Positions 32,020 through 43,028 of a stretch of 64,000 nucleotides of DNA are shown here, in pieces. This DNA comes from Silene conica (lineage: Eukaryota > Streptophyta > Magnoliopsida > Caryophyllales > Caryophyllaceae). Below the pieces are notes generated by a model. That model saw nothing but the letters and a program-made list of their open reading frames with translations. It did not search any database and was not told where the DNA came from. The translations under genes and the position numbers were made by a program. The stretch lies in NCBI GenBank assembly GCA_029255685.2, contig CM055319.2:24026247-24090246 (forward strand), in the 5' to 3' direction. How positions within the stretch are numbered: the stretch's first letter is position 1; each line of letters begins with the position of its first letter.

Positions 32020-33005
32020 ATGGCTGGTCATAATGATGCCCCTATGCCTAGTGCCACACTAAGAAAATAATCCTGGCTTAAGGCTTTCATGGACCACATG
32101 AATCTGTCCACGCGACTGAAAAATGATGGATCCAACTTTGCGAACTGGGAGGCTGCATTACGGAATGCAGTTGTAGCTGATGGTAAACTCAAGTATTTAA
32201 CTGAGCCGTTACCACCTAACCCAGGCCCCACTGCTAGAGCTAACGTATCACAAGCTTATAGTGATTTCGTTATGGAAGCGGGTGCGATAAAGAACATACT
32301 CATTTTTGCAATGGAACCCAATTTGCAAAGACGCTTAATTTTTCATGGTGCAAATAAGATTTTCACCACGCTCACAAACGAATTCTCAAACGCACCGAGA
32401 ATCGTTTCATATGAGCACACCTGTCGGTTCTTCGATGCGAAACTCCAAAAGGGCCAACCAGTTAGCCCACACATTCTCAATATGATTGAAAATGTCGAGA
32501 AATTGGAGTCCCTGAACTGCAAAATCAGTGAAAACGTAATCATTGATCGAATGCTTCATTCACTTCATGATGGTTTTTCCTTATTCAGGGCAAACTATTA
32601 CATGAATGACATGAAGAAAAGTCCTCATGAGCTACACTCCCTTCTCGTATAGACCGAGAAGGATCTTAAATTGAGTGGGAGCATGAAGCAAGACGTTCTC
32701 ATGATTGCAAAGAAGGGGAAAGGGTAAGGGAAAAGCTCAAGCAGAGCTAACAGTAGCTAAGCCTCCTAAATTCAAAAGGGCCGGATTTAAGAGTAGGCCT
32801 GGTGAGACAAGTAACTCACAAGGCAAGACAAAGAGCAAAGACGGTAACATTGAGTGCCACCATTGCCACAAGACTGGGCATTGGAGGCGGAACTGTCCAG
32901 TGTACCGTGAGGACATAAAAGTAGGCCGCGTCGCTCCTGTTGGTATGTCATCTTATATTCATATGATGGAGATTAACCATGCAAGTTTCGGAACTTGGGT
33001 ACTTG
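32020..33005 (+). pseudogene. Copia2 gag and start of protease
   Basis: The ATG at 32020 (MAGHNDAPMPSA) aligns with copia1 Gag. A TAA at 32068-32070 and a TAG at 32650-32652 stop the frame, and a frameshift near 32700 moves the zinc knuckle (CHHCHKTGHWRRNC) into another frame. The longest open segments are 32089-32652 and 32705-33025. At 33001-33005 the protease is cut just before its DTG by the SIRE-like insertion, after GTWVL. The copy is inactive; its role would have been capsid formation. Confidence 0.88.
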
Positions 33006-34479
33006 TGAAGAGTCTATTGATATAATATACTCAAGAAGGGGGGGTTGAATTGAGTATGCCTTCTTTTTCAATCTTCTTCGATGTGTGTATGGTTGTATGA
33101 TGATCTTCGAGTAGAACAAATAATAAAGAGAGACACAATATTTTTGAAGTGGTTCAGTCTCACACTTTGAGACCTACGTCCACTATTCTCGATTAATAAA
33201 ATTAGTACCAACTCTGGATTACAATTTTATCAACCCTACTCGTGCAACTTTGATGTTAGTCGCAACTTTTTCTAGATACCGTTAAATATCTAGCTACAAC
33301 AAATACCGTTAAATATTTGTCTTACAATGAGTACCGCTAAATACTCGATCTATCTTACGTTAATAAGATAAAGTCTTCGATGTTTCTTGATGTCACAATC
33401 TTGAATGAATAAGATCAATGCTTGAGCACTTGAATCTTGAATCGGATATGAAAATGATAAGCTCGAATATGGAAGTAGATGAATGCGGTTTCTTTCTCTT
33501 GATTTTCGTGAATATATGTATGTGTGTCGTACGTCTTAATGTATCATGGTAGTCTATTTATATAGAATATATATCTAGGTAATTCAAACCCTAGATGATT
33601 TAGGAATATTACTAAAACTAGAATACTAGTCTTTTAGTAATACTACCTTAAATCTTAATATATTTAGGAAAGATTTAATAATATACTATAGGTATTATAT
33701 AAGGAATCAATTTCCTAATTAATATTTAGGAAAGATCTTTATATAATAAACAAATAGTATCCTTATTAAAACAACTTCCTAAACCATGTCAAAGATAATA
33801 AAATATATTATCACAATATAATTTTAGTTTGTTTAGGATATTAAATAAATACATAATATTTACTTAATTTAAATCCTACACGACTGATGGTAACGTGACA
33901 TGTTACACGTTTCCCAAAGTCGTAACAAACTATATCTAGATTATATTTTTGACAATTAAGATCATATAAAAATCCTTAGTTTATTTAGTAATAAATAATT
34001 ATCTCATAAGAAAATTATTTATTCCTATTTAACAAAAAGATATTTTATCTAATCTTATTAAGATTAATAATTCCATATTAAAAATAGAATACCGATTAGA
34101 CATTAATTGTACATGACTATATTTGGAAACAAGAAATTGTTTCAACCAAACATATATATTCCGACCATTTCTTCATAATATAGAGTTATATCTATAAGCT
34201 ATAACTTGAATCAATCTTGTACTAAAGCTATAGTTGATAAGTATAACTTTAGTTCATTAGGCGCGCTTGTGGTCTTGTATCAATCTTCGACTTAGCCAAT
34301 TCATTGACTAAAATACTTGAATCTTTTATACTTGATTGATTAGATCTTGTTACTAATATTCTGTACACTTAGCACACGATTATACGCACGAGTATATAAT
34401 ATATACATAAGTAGACTTGTCATTTATCAAAACATAAACATATATACTTAATATATATATTTGAATATATGGTTCAACA
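33006..34479 (-). repeat. SIRE-like 3' LTR
   Basis: TGAAGAGTCTATTG to GGTTCAACA. Preceded by ACTTG (33001-33005). Contains the hairpin series at 33272-33370. Confidence 0.88.
33272..33370 (-). repeat. Serial hairpins with variable arms in SIRE LTR
   Basis: Four consecutive inverted repeats: CTAGATA/TATCTAG, ACAAATA/TATTTGT and GAGTA/TACTC around CCGTTAAA or CCGCTAAA, then TATCTTA/TAAGATA around CGTTAA. The same series is at 43300-43398. Confidence 0.88.
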
Positions 34480-35204
34480 AATTCCCCCTTTTTTATGATG
34501 GCAAGTCTCTCTTAGATTTTGTGTCTAAGTGTATGTTCCCCCTCAATATAATAATGGTTAATCATAGCAAAGATTCACTTAGGGTTTCTATCTTCTATCT
34601 ATCCCATATCCTTTAAGAACCCTAAGAGACAATGAATTACGACAAGGAGCAAGCTTAGGCAAATTCTAATCTAAGTCGCATTTTTCCCCCTCTTGACATC
34701 ATCGAAAAGATGAGAACAAAGACATAAAACGACTAGAATAATATACTATGAAACATAAGCATGCATGGAAAACGAGTCAAAAGATACGAACATAGAAAAT
34801 ATCATACAAACACATACGAAATGTTAAAATATACATAACCGATCAAAGTGTACTAGTGCCAATGGGCCGAATTATGAACAAGAGAGTTTAAGAAAATTGG
34901 GCCTGGCTAGGGTTAAGATAGTATGAGGCAAGGCAAAAGATAACAATCAAATTGGGCCGCATCAAAATAGGGTAAAGTTTGGGCCGGTTGTGATGAGGAA
35001 ATCCGAGGGAGAGCAAAATAGAGTAAGGCCTCGGATTCCTAATGGGCCAGGGGAGGGATTTGGGCTACAAATAGAGCAATAGTTTTATAAGTCCACCACC
35101 GGACTTAAGCAAAACAACAACAACACGACTTCAAGTTTAGAAAACAGAGACGAATACTAAGGATCAGGAACGAGAGCTGGAGGCTGGTGTCTTCGCATAT
35201 GGGC
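34480..35204 (-). other. SIRE 3' untranslated region with polypurine tract
   Basis: Noncoding between the extra ORF and the 3' LTR. Minus-strand AAAAAAGGGGGAATT lies directly next to the LTR, and a second G-rich tract lies about 60 bases inward. Repeated almost identically at 44488-45089. Confidence 0.7.
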
Positions 35205-36440
35205 TCACATAATCGGGTCGGGTAGGTATTCGAGAGTCTCCAATCTGTCCAAACAACTACTAACATTCCGACCTTGAGCATTGAGGGCCAATTCGAAGTT
35301 AAGAATCTTTAGCGAAAGTGCTTTGACGGCCTCAAGTGCTTGATTAGCATCCTTCCGCAACAACCCGTGGTCTCTCACCATGGCTCCTCCTTGAGTCGTG
35401 ATGAAAGAGAGACGGTCACTAATGACCAACAACTCTGAAGACACAACCGATACCTCCGAGCTAAGCTTAACAAGATGCTTATCAACTTTCTCCATCCACA
35501 CCCTCAAATCATCTTCAAATCCACGACCTCTCTTTGCACGACTACCCCCTGCCTCATCTTGCTCTTTCTTAATTTCACACAAACCGAGAAGTTGGTCTAT
35601 TTTGGCTTCAAGACCTTCAAATGATTGAGATGGATTCGGATTTGGTCCCTCCTCAACCGTCTTTCCTAAGGACAAATCCACTCCATCAACCATAATACCC
35701 ATCAACTTGAGTAATTTATCACACATTCGATCACGGGGCTTGACACCGAAACTTAAGTCATCGACAACACCTTTCTTGAGCAAGATTTCTGAGACCCACA
35801 TCCCGTAGGGAATGTCTAGGGTTGAACTTGGTTTTTCTTTGATTAAAACGGTTGATGTTTGACAAATCTTGGCACACAAAAGAAAAGCTAGGTTTATCTT
35901 GTTTCCTTCCAACCAATGATAAAGAACAATAGCCTCAATACTCGACAACTTATCACGACCACCCCTCCTCGGTAAAATAGTGTTCCAAAGGAAGTTAACA
36001 AAGAGTTTTAATTTGGGCGAGAATGAATTTGTCAAGAGTGGAGAAATTTTGGTAGCATTTGGATCAAAATATTGTTTGATGAGCATTTTTTGTTCTCGGG
36101 TTACCACTCCCCACTCCTTACGAGTATCAATTTCAAGACCATTAGGATCAAGGTGAAAGATCTCACAAATATCACCATACGACACTTCGACATCCTTTCC
36201 ATTTACCACTGCTTTTAACCCAGATTCACTCAATTTAACAGAGGCAAAGAACTGCACCAACTCAATCGAAAATATCAAACCCGAAAAATTACTAATATAC
36301 TCCCATCCCTGAAATTCTAAAATTTTTTTAAAGAAGAGCAGAGACTTCGACCCTTCGACCCAAGATGTCGGGTAAAACCGACCCGAATGAATGGAATAGG
36401 GAAGAAGACGATCAATAAGCATACCTTCATGTTTTGTCAT
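35205..36440 (-). CDS. SIRE extra ORF (plant transposon protein-like)
   Basis: A 411-residue open segment. In the same frame the ORF extends upstream to an ATG at 36698 (MPPSRATRSQQKK, then a Pro/Thr/Ser-rich stretch) with one TAA at 36530-36528, so the parent protein was about 497 residues. The middle part, with FSPKLKLFVNFLWNTILPRR and IVLYHWLEGNKINLAFLL, resembles the 'putative plant transposon protein' domain found in extra ORFs of many plant LTR elements. The C-terminal ~150 residues are rich in heptad-like Leu/Val/Ser and probably coil. No signal peptide or clear transmembrane segment is visible, which argues against a classical envelope. Function unknown. Confidence 0.75.
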   Translation of the reverse strand: MTKHEGMLIDRLLPYSIHSGRFYPTSWVEGSKSLLFFKKILEFQGWEYISNFSGLIFSIELVQFFASVKLSESGLKAVVNGKDVEVSYGDICEIFHLDPNGLEIDTRKEWGVVTREQKMLIKQYFDPNATKISPLLTNSFSPKLKLFVNFLWNTILPRRGGRDKLSSIEAIVLYHWLEGNKINLAFLLCAKICQTSTVLIKEKPSSTLDIPYGMWVSEILLKKGVVDDLSFGVKPRDRMCDKLLKLMGIMVDGVDLSLGKTVEEGPNPNPSQSFEGLEAKIDQLLGLCEIKKEQDEAGGSRAKRGRGFEDDLRVWMEKVDKHLVKLSSEVSVVSSELLVISDRLSFITTQGGAMVRDHGLLRKDANQALEAVKALSLKILNFELALNAQGRNVSSCLDRLETLEYLPDPIM

Positions 36441-36698
36441 ACGAACTCGCTCGAGTCCTTCCTTGGTGGCTTCGACGGAGTATTCTTTAAACAGAGGACG
36501 AGGGTTCTTGAGATTCGATCCTAGTTCTTACATGTCATCGGAAACAGAGGATGCAACTCGGTTTAGCTTGCGACGTTTTCCGTTGTCTGGGGTTGGACCG
36601 GCGGTGGTAATGGGTGTCGGAGATGGTGGTGGTGAAGGGGTTGGTGAAGGTGGAGAGGGTTTCTTTTGTTGGGAGCGAGTGGCGCGTGAGGGAGGCAT
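36441..36698 (-). pseudogene. N-terminal part of the SIRE extra ORF
   Basis: Pro-rich low-complexity N-terminus beginning MPPSRATRS at 36698, with a nonsense TAA at 36530-36528, then in frame with 36440. Confidence 0.65.
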
Positions 36699-37305
36699 TG
36701 TGGTGGTGATAAAAGATGGTGGCTTAAGTCGAAATTTTTGGTGGAGGTTTTAATGAATTTTAATGGAGGCTATGGAGGTTTGAGTTGTGAGGAATTTTTA
36801 GGGGAGTTTGGGTTTTGGGGACGGTAATAATGGGGGTTGTGGTAGTAAGTGAGGTTAGTGATAGAGGTAAATGGGGTTGGTTGGGGTAATAAGTGGGGCT
36901 AGGTGAAAGTCAAGGGCTAGGGAGTAGGGGGAGGTCACGTGTCAGGTAATTGTGGGGTTTGGAGGGTTGTGCGACGTGGCAAGTGGGACCATCACACACG
37001 TTTTGTGTGTTAATTTTTGAGGTAAGTTTTGTGGTTGGTTTTATCTTTTAGTTTAGTAATATTTGTATATTATTATTATATATGATTTGCAATATGTATG
37101 TTTGAGGTAAATTATAATATGTGACTTAATATTATTTTGAGATCGGTTGTGCACACATTCATATGTAAATTATATAATATAAATATGATCACATAATTTA
37201 TCGTCGAATACATACATACACATGCAGCGGAGTATACGGACACAGTCATATAATCTCATCTAAACCGTAGTCAATCATTGGGTTATTTTTGCTTTGAAGA
37301 TTTGA
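36699..37305 (-). other. Spacer between SIRE pol and the extra ORF
   Basis: GT-rich then AT-rich noncoding sequence. It could hold a splice acceptor or promoter for the downstream ORF, but I cannot identify one. Confidence 0.5.
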
Positions 37306-39231
37306 TTAGGTGTCACCGATTAAACCAATTTCCAATCGCAAAGTCTCAAAACGTTCTCTAGCCAATGGTTTAGTGAAGATATCTGCCCATTGTTTTTCCG
37401 TACTACAAAATTCCAATTTTATATTTTTCTTTTCAACATTGTCTCTTAGGAAGTGATGTCTAATTTTAATATGTTTAGTTCTCGAGTGTTGGGCTGGGTT
37501 TTTAGATATAATAATAGCACTCGTGTTATCACATAAAATAGGCACACATCCAACATCAACACCATAATCATGTAACTGTTGCTTTAACCATAAAAGTTGA
37601 GAACATACCAGTGCGGCTGCAATGTATTCTGCTTCAGCAGTTGAGAGAGCGACAAAATTTTGTTTCTTGGATCCCCAAGATATTATACATGGACCTACAA
37701 ATGTAGCAAGTCCCGAGGTACTTTTTCTGTCTAATGAACATCCTGCATAATCCGCATCTGAGTACCCTACTAGGTTGAAGTTACAGTCCATAGGATACCA
37801 TAGATATAACTTTGATGTTCCGATTAAGTATCTTAGTATTCTTTTAACCGCAATCATATGCGATTCTTTTGGTGCAGATTGGAATCTCGCACAAACACAG
37901 ACACTAAACATTATATCTGGACGACTTGCTGTAAGATAAAGAAGTGAGCCAATCATACCTCGGTAAGTAGTTTCATCTACAGACTTACCATCTTCGTCTT
38001 TGGTTAACTTCTTATCTGTGACCATTGGAGTAGGCATTGCATGAGAGGTTTCCATTCCGAATTTCTTTAGTAACTCCTTGACATATTTTTGTTGATGAAC
38101 TTTGATTCCTTCTTCAGTTTGTTGTATTTGAAGTCCAAGGAAGAACTTTAGTTCTCCCATCATACTCATCTCGAACTCAGAAGTCATCAACTCAGAGAAG
38201 TACTTGCACAACTTTTTATTAGTTGAGCCAAAAATAATATCGTCAACGTAGATCTGAACGACTAGTAGATCTGAGTTTTCGCTTTTAAGAAATAGGGTTT
38301 TATCCACTGACCCTCTCATGAATCCACTCTCCAATAGGAACTTTGATAATCTGTCGTACCATGCCCTAGGTGCTTGTTTCAGGCCATAGAGAGCTTTGTC
38401 CAATTTGAATACATGATCTTTGAGTTTGCTGTCAGGAAATCCAGGAGGTTGTTCAACAAATACTTCCTCTTGGAGATAGCCATTAAGAAAGGCAGTCTTA
38501 ACGTCCATCTGAAAAAGCTTCATTCCCTTGTGTGCTGCAAATGCAATGAGTAGTCTTATTGCCTCAAGACGAGCAACAGGAGCAAATGTTTCGTAATAAT
38601 CGATCCCTTCCTGTTGGTTGTATCTTTGAACCACTAGTCTGGCCTTATTTCGCACAATGACTCCAGTGTCATCTAGTTTGTTTCTGAATACCAATCTAGT
38701 TCCAATGACAGTTCTGTCCTTAGGTCGAGGAACAAGATGCCAAACTTTGTTTCTTTCAAATTGCTGGAGTTCTTCTTGCATGGCAACTATCCAGTCTAGT
38801 TCTGCGAGAGCTTCCTTGATATTTGAAGGTTCAATAGTGGAGAGAAAGGAGTAGAATGAGCAAAAGTTATTTAAGCTCCTTCTAGTTTGAACTCCATCTG
38901 TCAGGCTTCCTATGACATTGTCCAAAGGGTGAGAGCCTTTGTATCTCCAGTTCTTTGATTGATTGTTAGCATTTTCTGAACTAGACTCGGGATCTTGACT
39001 TGTTCCCCCTGAATCCAAACCTGGGTTTATAGTAGGGTCAGGTATAACTCTGGCCTCTTCCCTTTGGTTTTGATTCAAAGTTACAGCTTCATTAGCTGTA
39101 ACTCTGGGTTCCAAGTCATTGGTTTGAGAGTTATTTACAGTATCATCAACTGTAGTTTCATCTCTCGCACCATTTTCTCCCAAGTTAAGTTCATCATGAG
39201 TTCCTTGAGGTTCTCCTTCTTCAATTTCCAT
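37306..39231 (-). CDS. SIRE reverse transcriptase-RNase H
   Basis: 641 residues open. An acidic N-terminal linker precedes the RT core, with [53 protein letters not shown] and catalytic [10 protein letters not shown] at about 325. RNase H has [42 protein letters not shown] and [14 protein letters not shown], so all catalytic residues seem present. The upstream stop TAA (39232-39234) is in frame with the integrase segment, so the ATG at 39231 is not a native start. This is the best-preserved pol module in the window. Confidence 0.93.
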   Translation of the reverse strand: MEIEEGEPQGTHDELNLGENGARDETTVDDTVNNSQTNDLEPRVTANEAVTLNQNQREEARVIPDPTINPGLDSGGTSQDPESSSENANNQSKNWRYKGSHPLDNVIGSLTDGVQTRRSLNNFCSFYSFLSTIEPSNIKEALAELDWIVAMQEELQQFERNKVWHLVPRPKDRTVIGTRLVFRNKLDDTGVIVRNKARLVVQRYNQQEGIDYYETFAPVARLEAIRLLIAFAAHKGMKLFQMDVKTAFLNGYLQEEVFVEQPPGFPDSKLKDHVFKLDKALYGLKQAPRAWYDRLSKFLLESGFMRGSVDKTLFLKSENSDLLVVQIYVDDIIFGSTNKKLCKYFSELMTSEFEMSMMGELKFFLGLQIQQTEEGIKVHQQKYVKELLKKFGMETSHAMPTPMVTDKKLTKDEDGKSVDETTYRGMIGSLLYLTASRPDIMFSVCVCARFQSAPKESHMIAVKRILRYLIGTSKLYLWYPMDCNFNLVGYSDADYAGCSLDRKSTSGLATFVGPCIISWGSKKQNFVALSTAEAEYIAAALVCSQLLWLKQQLHDYGVDVGCVPILCDNTSAIIISKNPAQHSRTKHIKIRHHFLRDNVEKKNIKLEFCSTEKQWADIFTKPLARERFETLRLEIGLIGDT

Positions 39232-40338
39232 TTAAGGAGGATCTTCCCTTGATAACCTGAAATCAGGTTCGTCTAGGTTTTCCTCTATATCCTGTAATGG
39301 CTTATCGAAGACATTATTTTCATCAAAGATAACATGAATACTTTCCTCTATGCATAAAGTGCGTTTGTTAAAAACTTTGTAGGCTTTACTATGATCTAAA
39401 TATCCTATAAAGATTGCTTCATCACTTCTAGGGTCGAATTTGCTTAATCTGTTTTTACCATTATTGTGAACAAAGCATTTACTACCAAAGCATCTTAAAT
39501 GAGATATGTTTGGTTTACGACCTCGAAGAAGTTCATAAGGTGTCTTTTTAAGGATAGGTCTAATCATAGCACAGTTATGAATATAGCAAGCTGTACTAAT
39601 GGCCTCAGCCCAAAAGTTTCTAGGTAAGCCACTACAGAGAAGCATTGTTCTAGCCATGTCTTCTAGGGTTCTGTTCATTCGTTCTACGACTCCATTTTTT
39701 TGTGGGGTTCTAGGGGCCGAGAAGTTATGTCCAACACCATTGGTTTTACAGAACTCAATAAAAGCATGATTGTCAAACTCAGTTCCATGGTCAGTACGAA
39801 TTGTTACTAGGTTTGATTAATATTTGTTTTGGACAAGTTTCATGAGACTAACAAATTCATCGAATGTTTTGTCTTTAGAGTGGATAAAGATTGGCCAAAC
39901 AAATCTAGAGTAATCATCAACTAGAACGAAAACGTACCTGGAACCACCTCTGCTTCTTACCTTCATAAGGCCACATAGATCCATGTGTACTAGTTCAAGA
40001 GCTTGTTCTGTGCTTACCACTCTTTTTGGCTTAAAGGATGATCTGACGTATTTACATCGTGCACATGTGTCACACATCTTTTCTTGATCAAATTTGATCT
40101 TTGGAAGACCTTCGACCAAGTCCCATCTTTTCAGCTTACTTAGAATAGGTGAGCTAATATGACCAAATCTCTTGTGCCATAGACATGGATCATCTAACGT
40201 AACTTTCATGCATGATAGAGAATCAGTAGGTACAACATTTAAATCAATCATATAAACATTTTTCATCCTGTGACCTTCAAGTATTACTTTACTGGTGCCT
40301 TCTAAGATTATACGACATATATCTGAATGAAAAACCAC
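39232..40338 (-). pseudogene. SIRE integrase
   Basis: Integrase in one frame with a TAA at 39817-39819. The N-terminal part (40338-39820) has the HHCC zinc site (HKRFGHIS, CDTCARCK) and the first Asp in MDLCGLM. After the stop the frame resumes with RTDHGTEFDNHAF and NGVVERMNRTLEDMART (catalytic Glu), then the C-terminal GKR-like region. It ends at TAA 39232-39234 directly before the RT segment. It would insert cDNA into chromosomes; two nonsense codons disable it. Confidence 0.88.
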
Positions 40339-41143
40339 TTTGTTTCCTTTATCACATAGTTGAGATATACTGATAAGATTGTGTTGAGACCACTTACAAG
40401 GTATACATCATTTATAGTATGAGAAGATGAAATACCTATCTTACCAATTCCGATGATCTTTCCCTTTTTGTTATCACCAAATGTGACTTTACCTCCATCA
40501 AAGGGTTTAAGGGTTTGGAATAGATTTACGTCGCCTGTCATATGTCTTGAGCATCCACTGTCGAGATACCATAGGTTATTTTCCTTGGCGAAAAACTGCA
40601 CGAATAATTTCAAAGACAGGATTTAGGTACCCAAGCATACTTGGGTCCTTTGTTGTTAGTAATCACAAATACATCTTCCTTTTTAACCCAAACTTGTCTT
40701 ACATAGGTCTTTCTATATTGGTAGTAGTTGGGTTTTGATGTTTTTGTGTAGGTCTTAGTTTGGACTCTTGGTGACCAATTTTTGTGTGTTGTTTGAGGAG
40801 TTTGTTTGATTTTATTTTTCTTTTCTTCGTAGTCAAATGTCATGTCATAGAACCATCTGTGGTCAATATTTCTTTCCTCAGTTTTGTCATCATCACTATC
40901 AGAGATAGAAATAGTGTCGTTTAGAATTCCTAAGGATTTAACAAACTTAACTCCGGTTTTAAAATCTTGTGCGTGTTTCACAAAGTTTTCTCGGAGGTAT
41001 CCAATATGGCCACAATAAGTGCATATTAAATACTCAGGAAGGTCGGCATATTTTCTTCTTCTAAAGTCTCTGTCTGTTGGGCTTTGCTTACACTTTGAGT
41101 GATCCCTTCTTCCATAACACTCGTGACCTAATCCCATCTTCAT
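40308..41143 (-). pseudogene. SIRE protease region
   Basis: Two overlapping frames. 41143-40610 has a degenerate knuckle (CTYCGHIGYLRENF, His and last Cys replaced) and linker. 40613-40308 has protease LWYLDSGCSRHMTGD, whose DSG is the catalytic triad. Frameshifts separate it from gag and from integrase. Confidence 0.8.
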
Positions 41144-41155
41144 GTTGTTGTCGGA

Positions 41156-42307
41156 TTATTCAGTTAGGAAGTTTAGAACGTTAGTGCTTCCTTCCCATTT
41201 GTCGTGAACTTTCCGAGCATGAAGAAGGAGGTCTTTTAAGGAGTCTATTTCTTTCTTACATTCACTATGGTCAGTGTTGCTAGACTCTTTTAGGTTTTGA
41301 ATGTCTCTATGAAAGTCAGACACAATTTTGGCATGTTCCTTCTTGATTTTAGATAGATTGAATTCTAGATCCATAATTTTGCTTTCGAGGATCTCAAATT
41401 CTTCTAGATGAGTCTCATCTTCGACCATAATCGAAGATTTTGACTTTAGAAGCTCATTAGCCTTTCTTAAATCTGAAGTTATAGCTTCATTAGCTATAAC
41501 TTTAGATTGAAGCTCTTTGATGTTGAGTTTCAGTTTTGAGGTTATAGTTTCATTAGCTATAACTTTAAACTCAAGAACTTTTTTCTCAGACATAACTGCT
41601 TCCAACTTAGCATTGGCTTCAATGCTTATTTTGGATTTCAGTTTCTTAGCTTTGGCTTTCAGAAGTTGATTTTCCTCAGCAATATCGAGGATCTGTTCCT
41701 TCAAGTCATCTAATTCAAGACTTTGTTCATGACATTGGTCTAGGGTTTCCTCAAAGTATTTAATTAACATAGCCTTAGATAGATTTTTAACCTGACTTTT
41801 GAGTTGAAGAAAATTTACTTCTTCATCGTCGTCGTCATCTGAGTCGGATTCTCCAAGGAGACACATATGAGATGCGTCATCTTCATCATTGTTGTCTGAG
41901 ATTAGATCTAGGCTGACGTTGCTTAGGCACAAGTGTGCTACCTCTTCTTCTTCTGAGTCCTCGTCATCCTCAGATTCTAATTCTCCCCAACATGACGCAA
42001 GCATTACTTTCTTGAACTCTGTTTTGGTCTTTTCTCTTTTTGACTTGTCTTTGATTTTGTCCCAGCTTGGACAATCCTTGATCATATGATCTTGTTGACC
42101 ACACATAACATCCTCTTTTGAAGAATGTTTGTTTGGTGTCAGTTTTCTTTTTATCGACCGTTTTGTTGTTAGGGTTTTTGTATCTACCCTTGAAAACTGC
42201 TTTCTTAAATCGTCTTTTGAATAAAACTGTTTCGTCCTCAAGTTCCTCTTCGCATACTTCGCTTGTGGAGGCTTATAGGGCGACTCCTTTCCCTTTAGAA
42301 TCATCAC
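41156..42307 (-). pseudogene. SIRE Gag C-terminal part
   Basis: 383 residues open. A basic N-terminal region leads to the zinc knuckle remnant CGQQDHMIKDCPSW (first Cys lost). Acidic clusters and a long Lys/Glu/Leu heptad region (about 190-370) follow, predicted to coil. In SIRE elements this part lies between the gag core and protease. It is frameshifted relative to the gag core and followed in frame by a TAA at 41156-41158. Confidence 0.8.
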
Positions 42308-42989
42308 CGTCTTTATTTAGCATGATCTCGTGTGCCATTAGAGATCCAATCAACTCTTGGTAAGTAATCTGAGATAGATCACGTGCTTCCTCTATGGCCG
42401 TGACCTTTGGTTGCCATTTTTTGGTGAGACTCCTAAGAATCTTTCGAATGATATCTTCAGAATCGATCTTTCTGCCAAGGTTCCGCAGTTCATTAATAAT
42501 ACAAGAAAATCGTGCAGACATGCTATCAGTAGATTCATTCTTTTCCATATTGAAAAGTTCATATCTTTGAATGAGCAAGTCTATACGATGTTTCCTGACT
42601 GCGGATGTTCCTTCATAGGCAAGTTCGAGACTATCCCATATTTCCTTAGCGGAACTACAAGATGAGAATCTATCAAATTCTGAGGTTATCATACCGTTCT
42701 GTAGGAGGCTCATGGCCTTAGAGATTTTCTCTGCAATTTTGTAGTCACTTTCCACATAATCGCTTTCCATCTTTTCATAGGTTGTTCCATTGGCGGCGGC
42801 GACCAAGATCTTCTTTGGTCCGGTTTGGATGATCTTCCAACATTCCCAATCACATCCCTTGATGTAATGAGTCATCATATTTTTCCATAAACTATAGTTT
42901 TTGCCATCGAAGATAGGGCACTTGAGATGCTTGGAATCCATTGTTGAAAGAGTATATAATATAGAATCAATAGAAGGATCAAAACTCAC
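42273..42989 (-). CDS. SIRE Gag core
   Basis: 238 residues starting MSFDPSIDSILYTL, with a second Met at MDSKHLKCPIFDGKNYSLWK. It carries the UBN2/retrotransposon-gag pattern (FDGKNYSLWK, EIWDSLELAYEGT, LLIQRYELFNMEK, TYQELIGSLMAHE). It forms the particle shell. The start lies about 25 bases inside the PBS region, as expected. It ends by frameshift before the knuckle region. Confidence 0.88.
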   Translation of the reverse strand: MSFDPSIDSILYTLSTMDSKHLKCPIFDGKNYSLWKNMMTHYIKGCDWECWKIIQTGPKKILVAAANGTTYEKMESDYVESDYKIAEKISKAMSLLQNGMITSEFDRFSSCSSAKEIWDSLELAYEGTSAVRKHRIDLLIQRYELFNMEKNESTDSMSARFSCIINELRNLGRKIDSEDIIRKILRSLTKKWQPKVTAIEEARDLSQITYQELIGSLMAHEIMLNKDGDDSKGKGVAL

Positions 42990-43028
42990 GCGGCTAGGCG
43001 ATTAAGAGCACGAGGCTCTGATACCAAT

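Noticed and set aside
36463..36753. Plus-strand 96-codon ORF
   Set aside because: Antisense to the Pro-rich N-terminus of the SIRE extra ORF.
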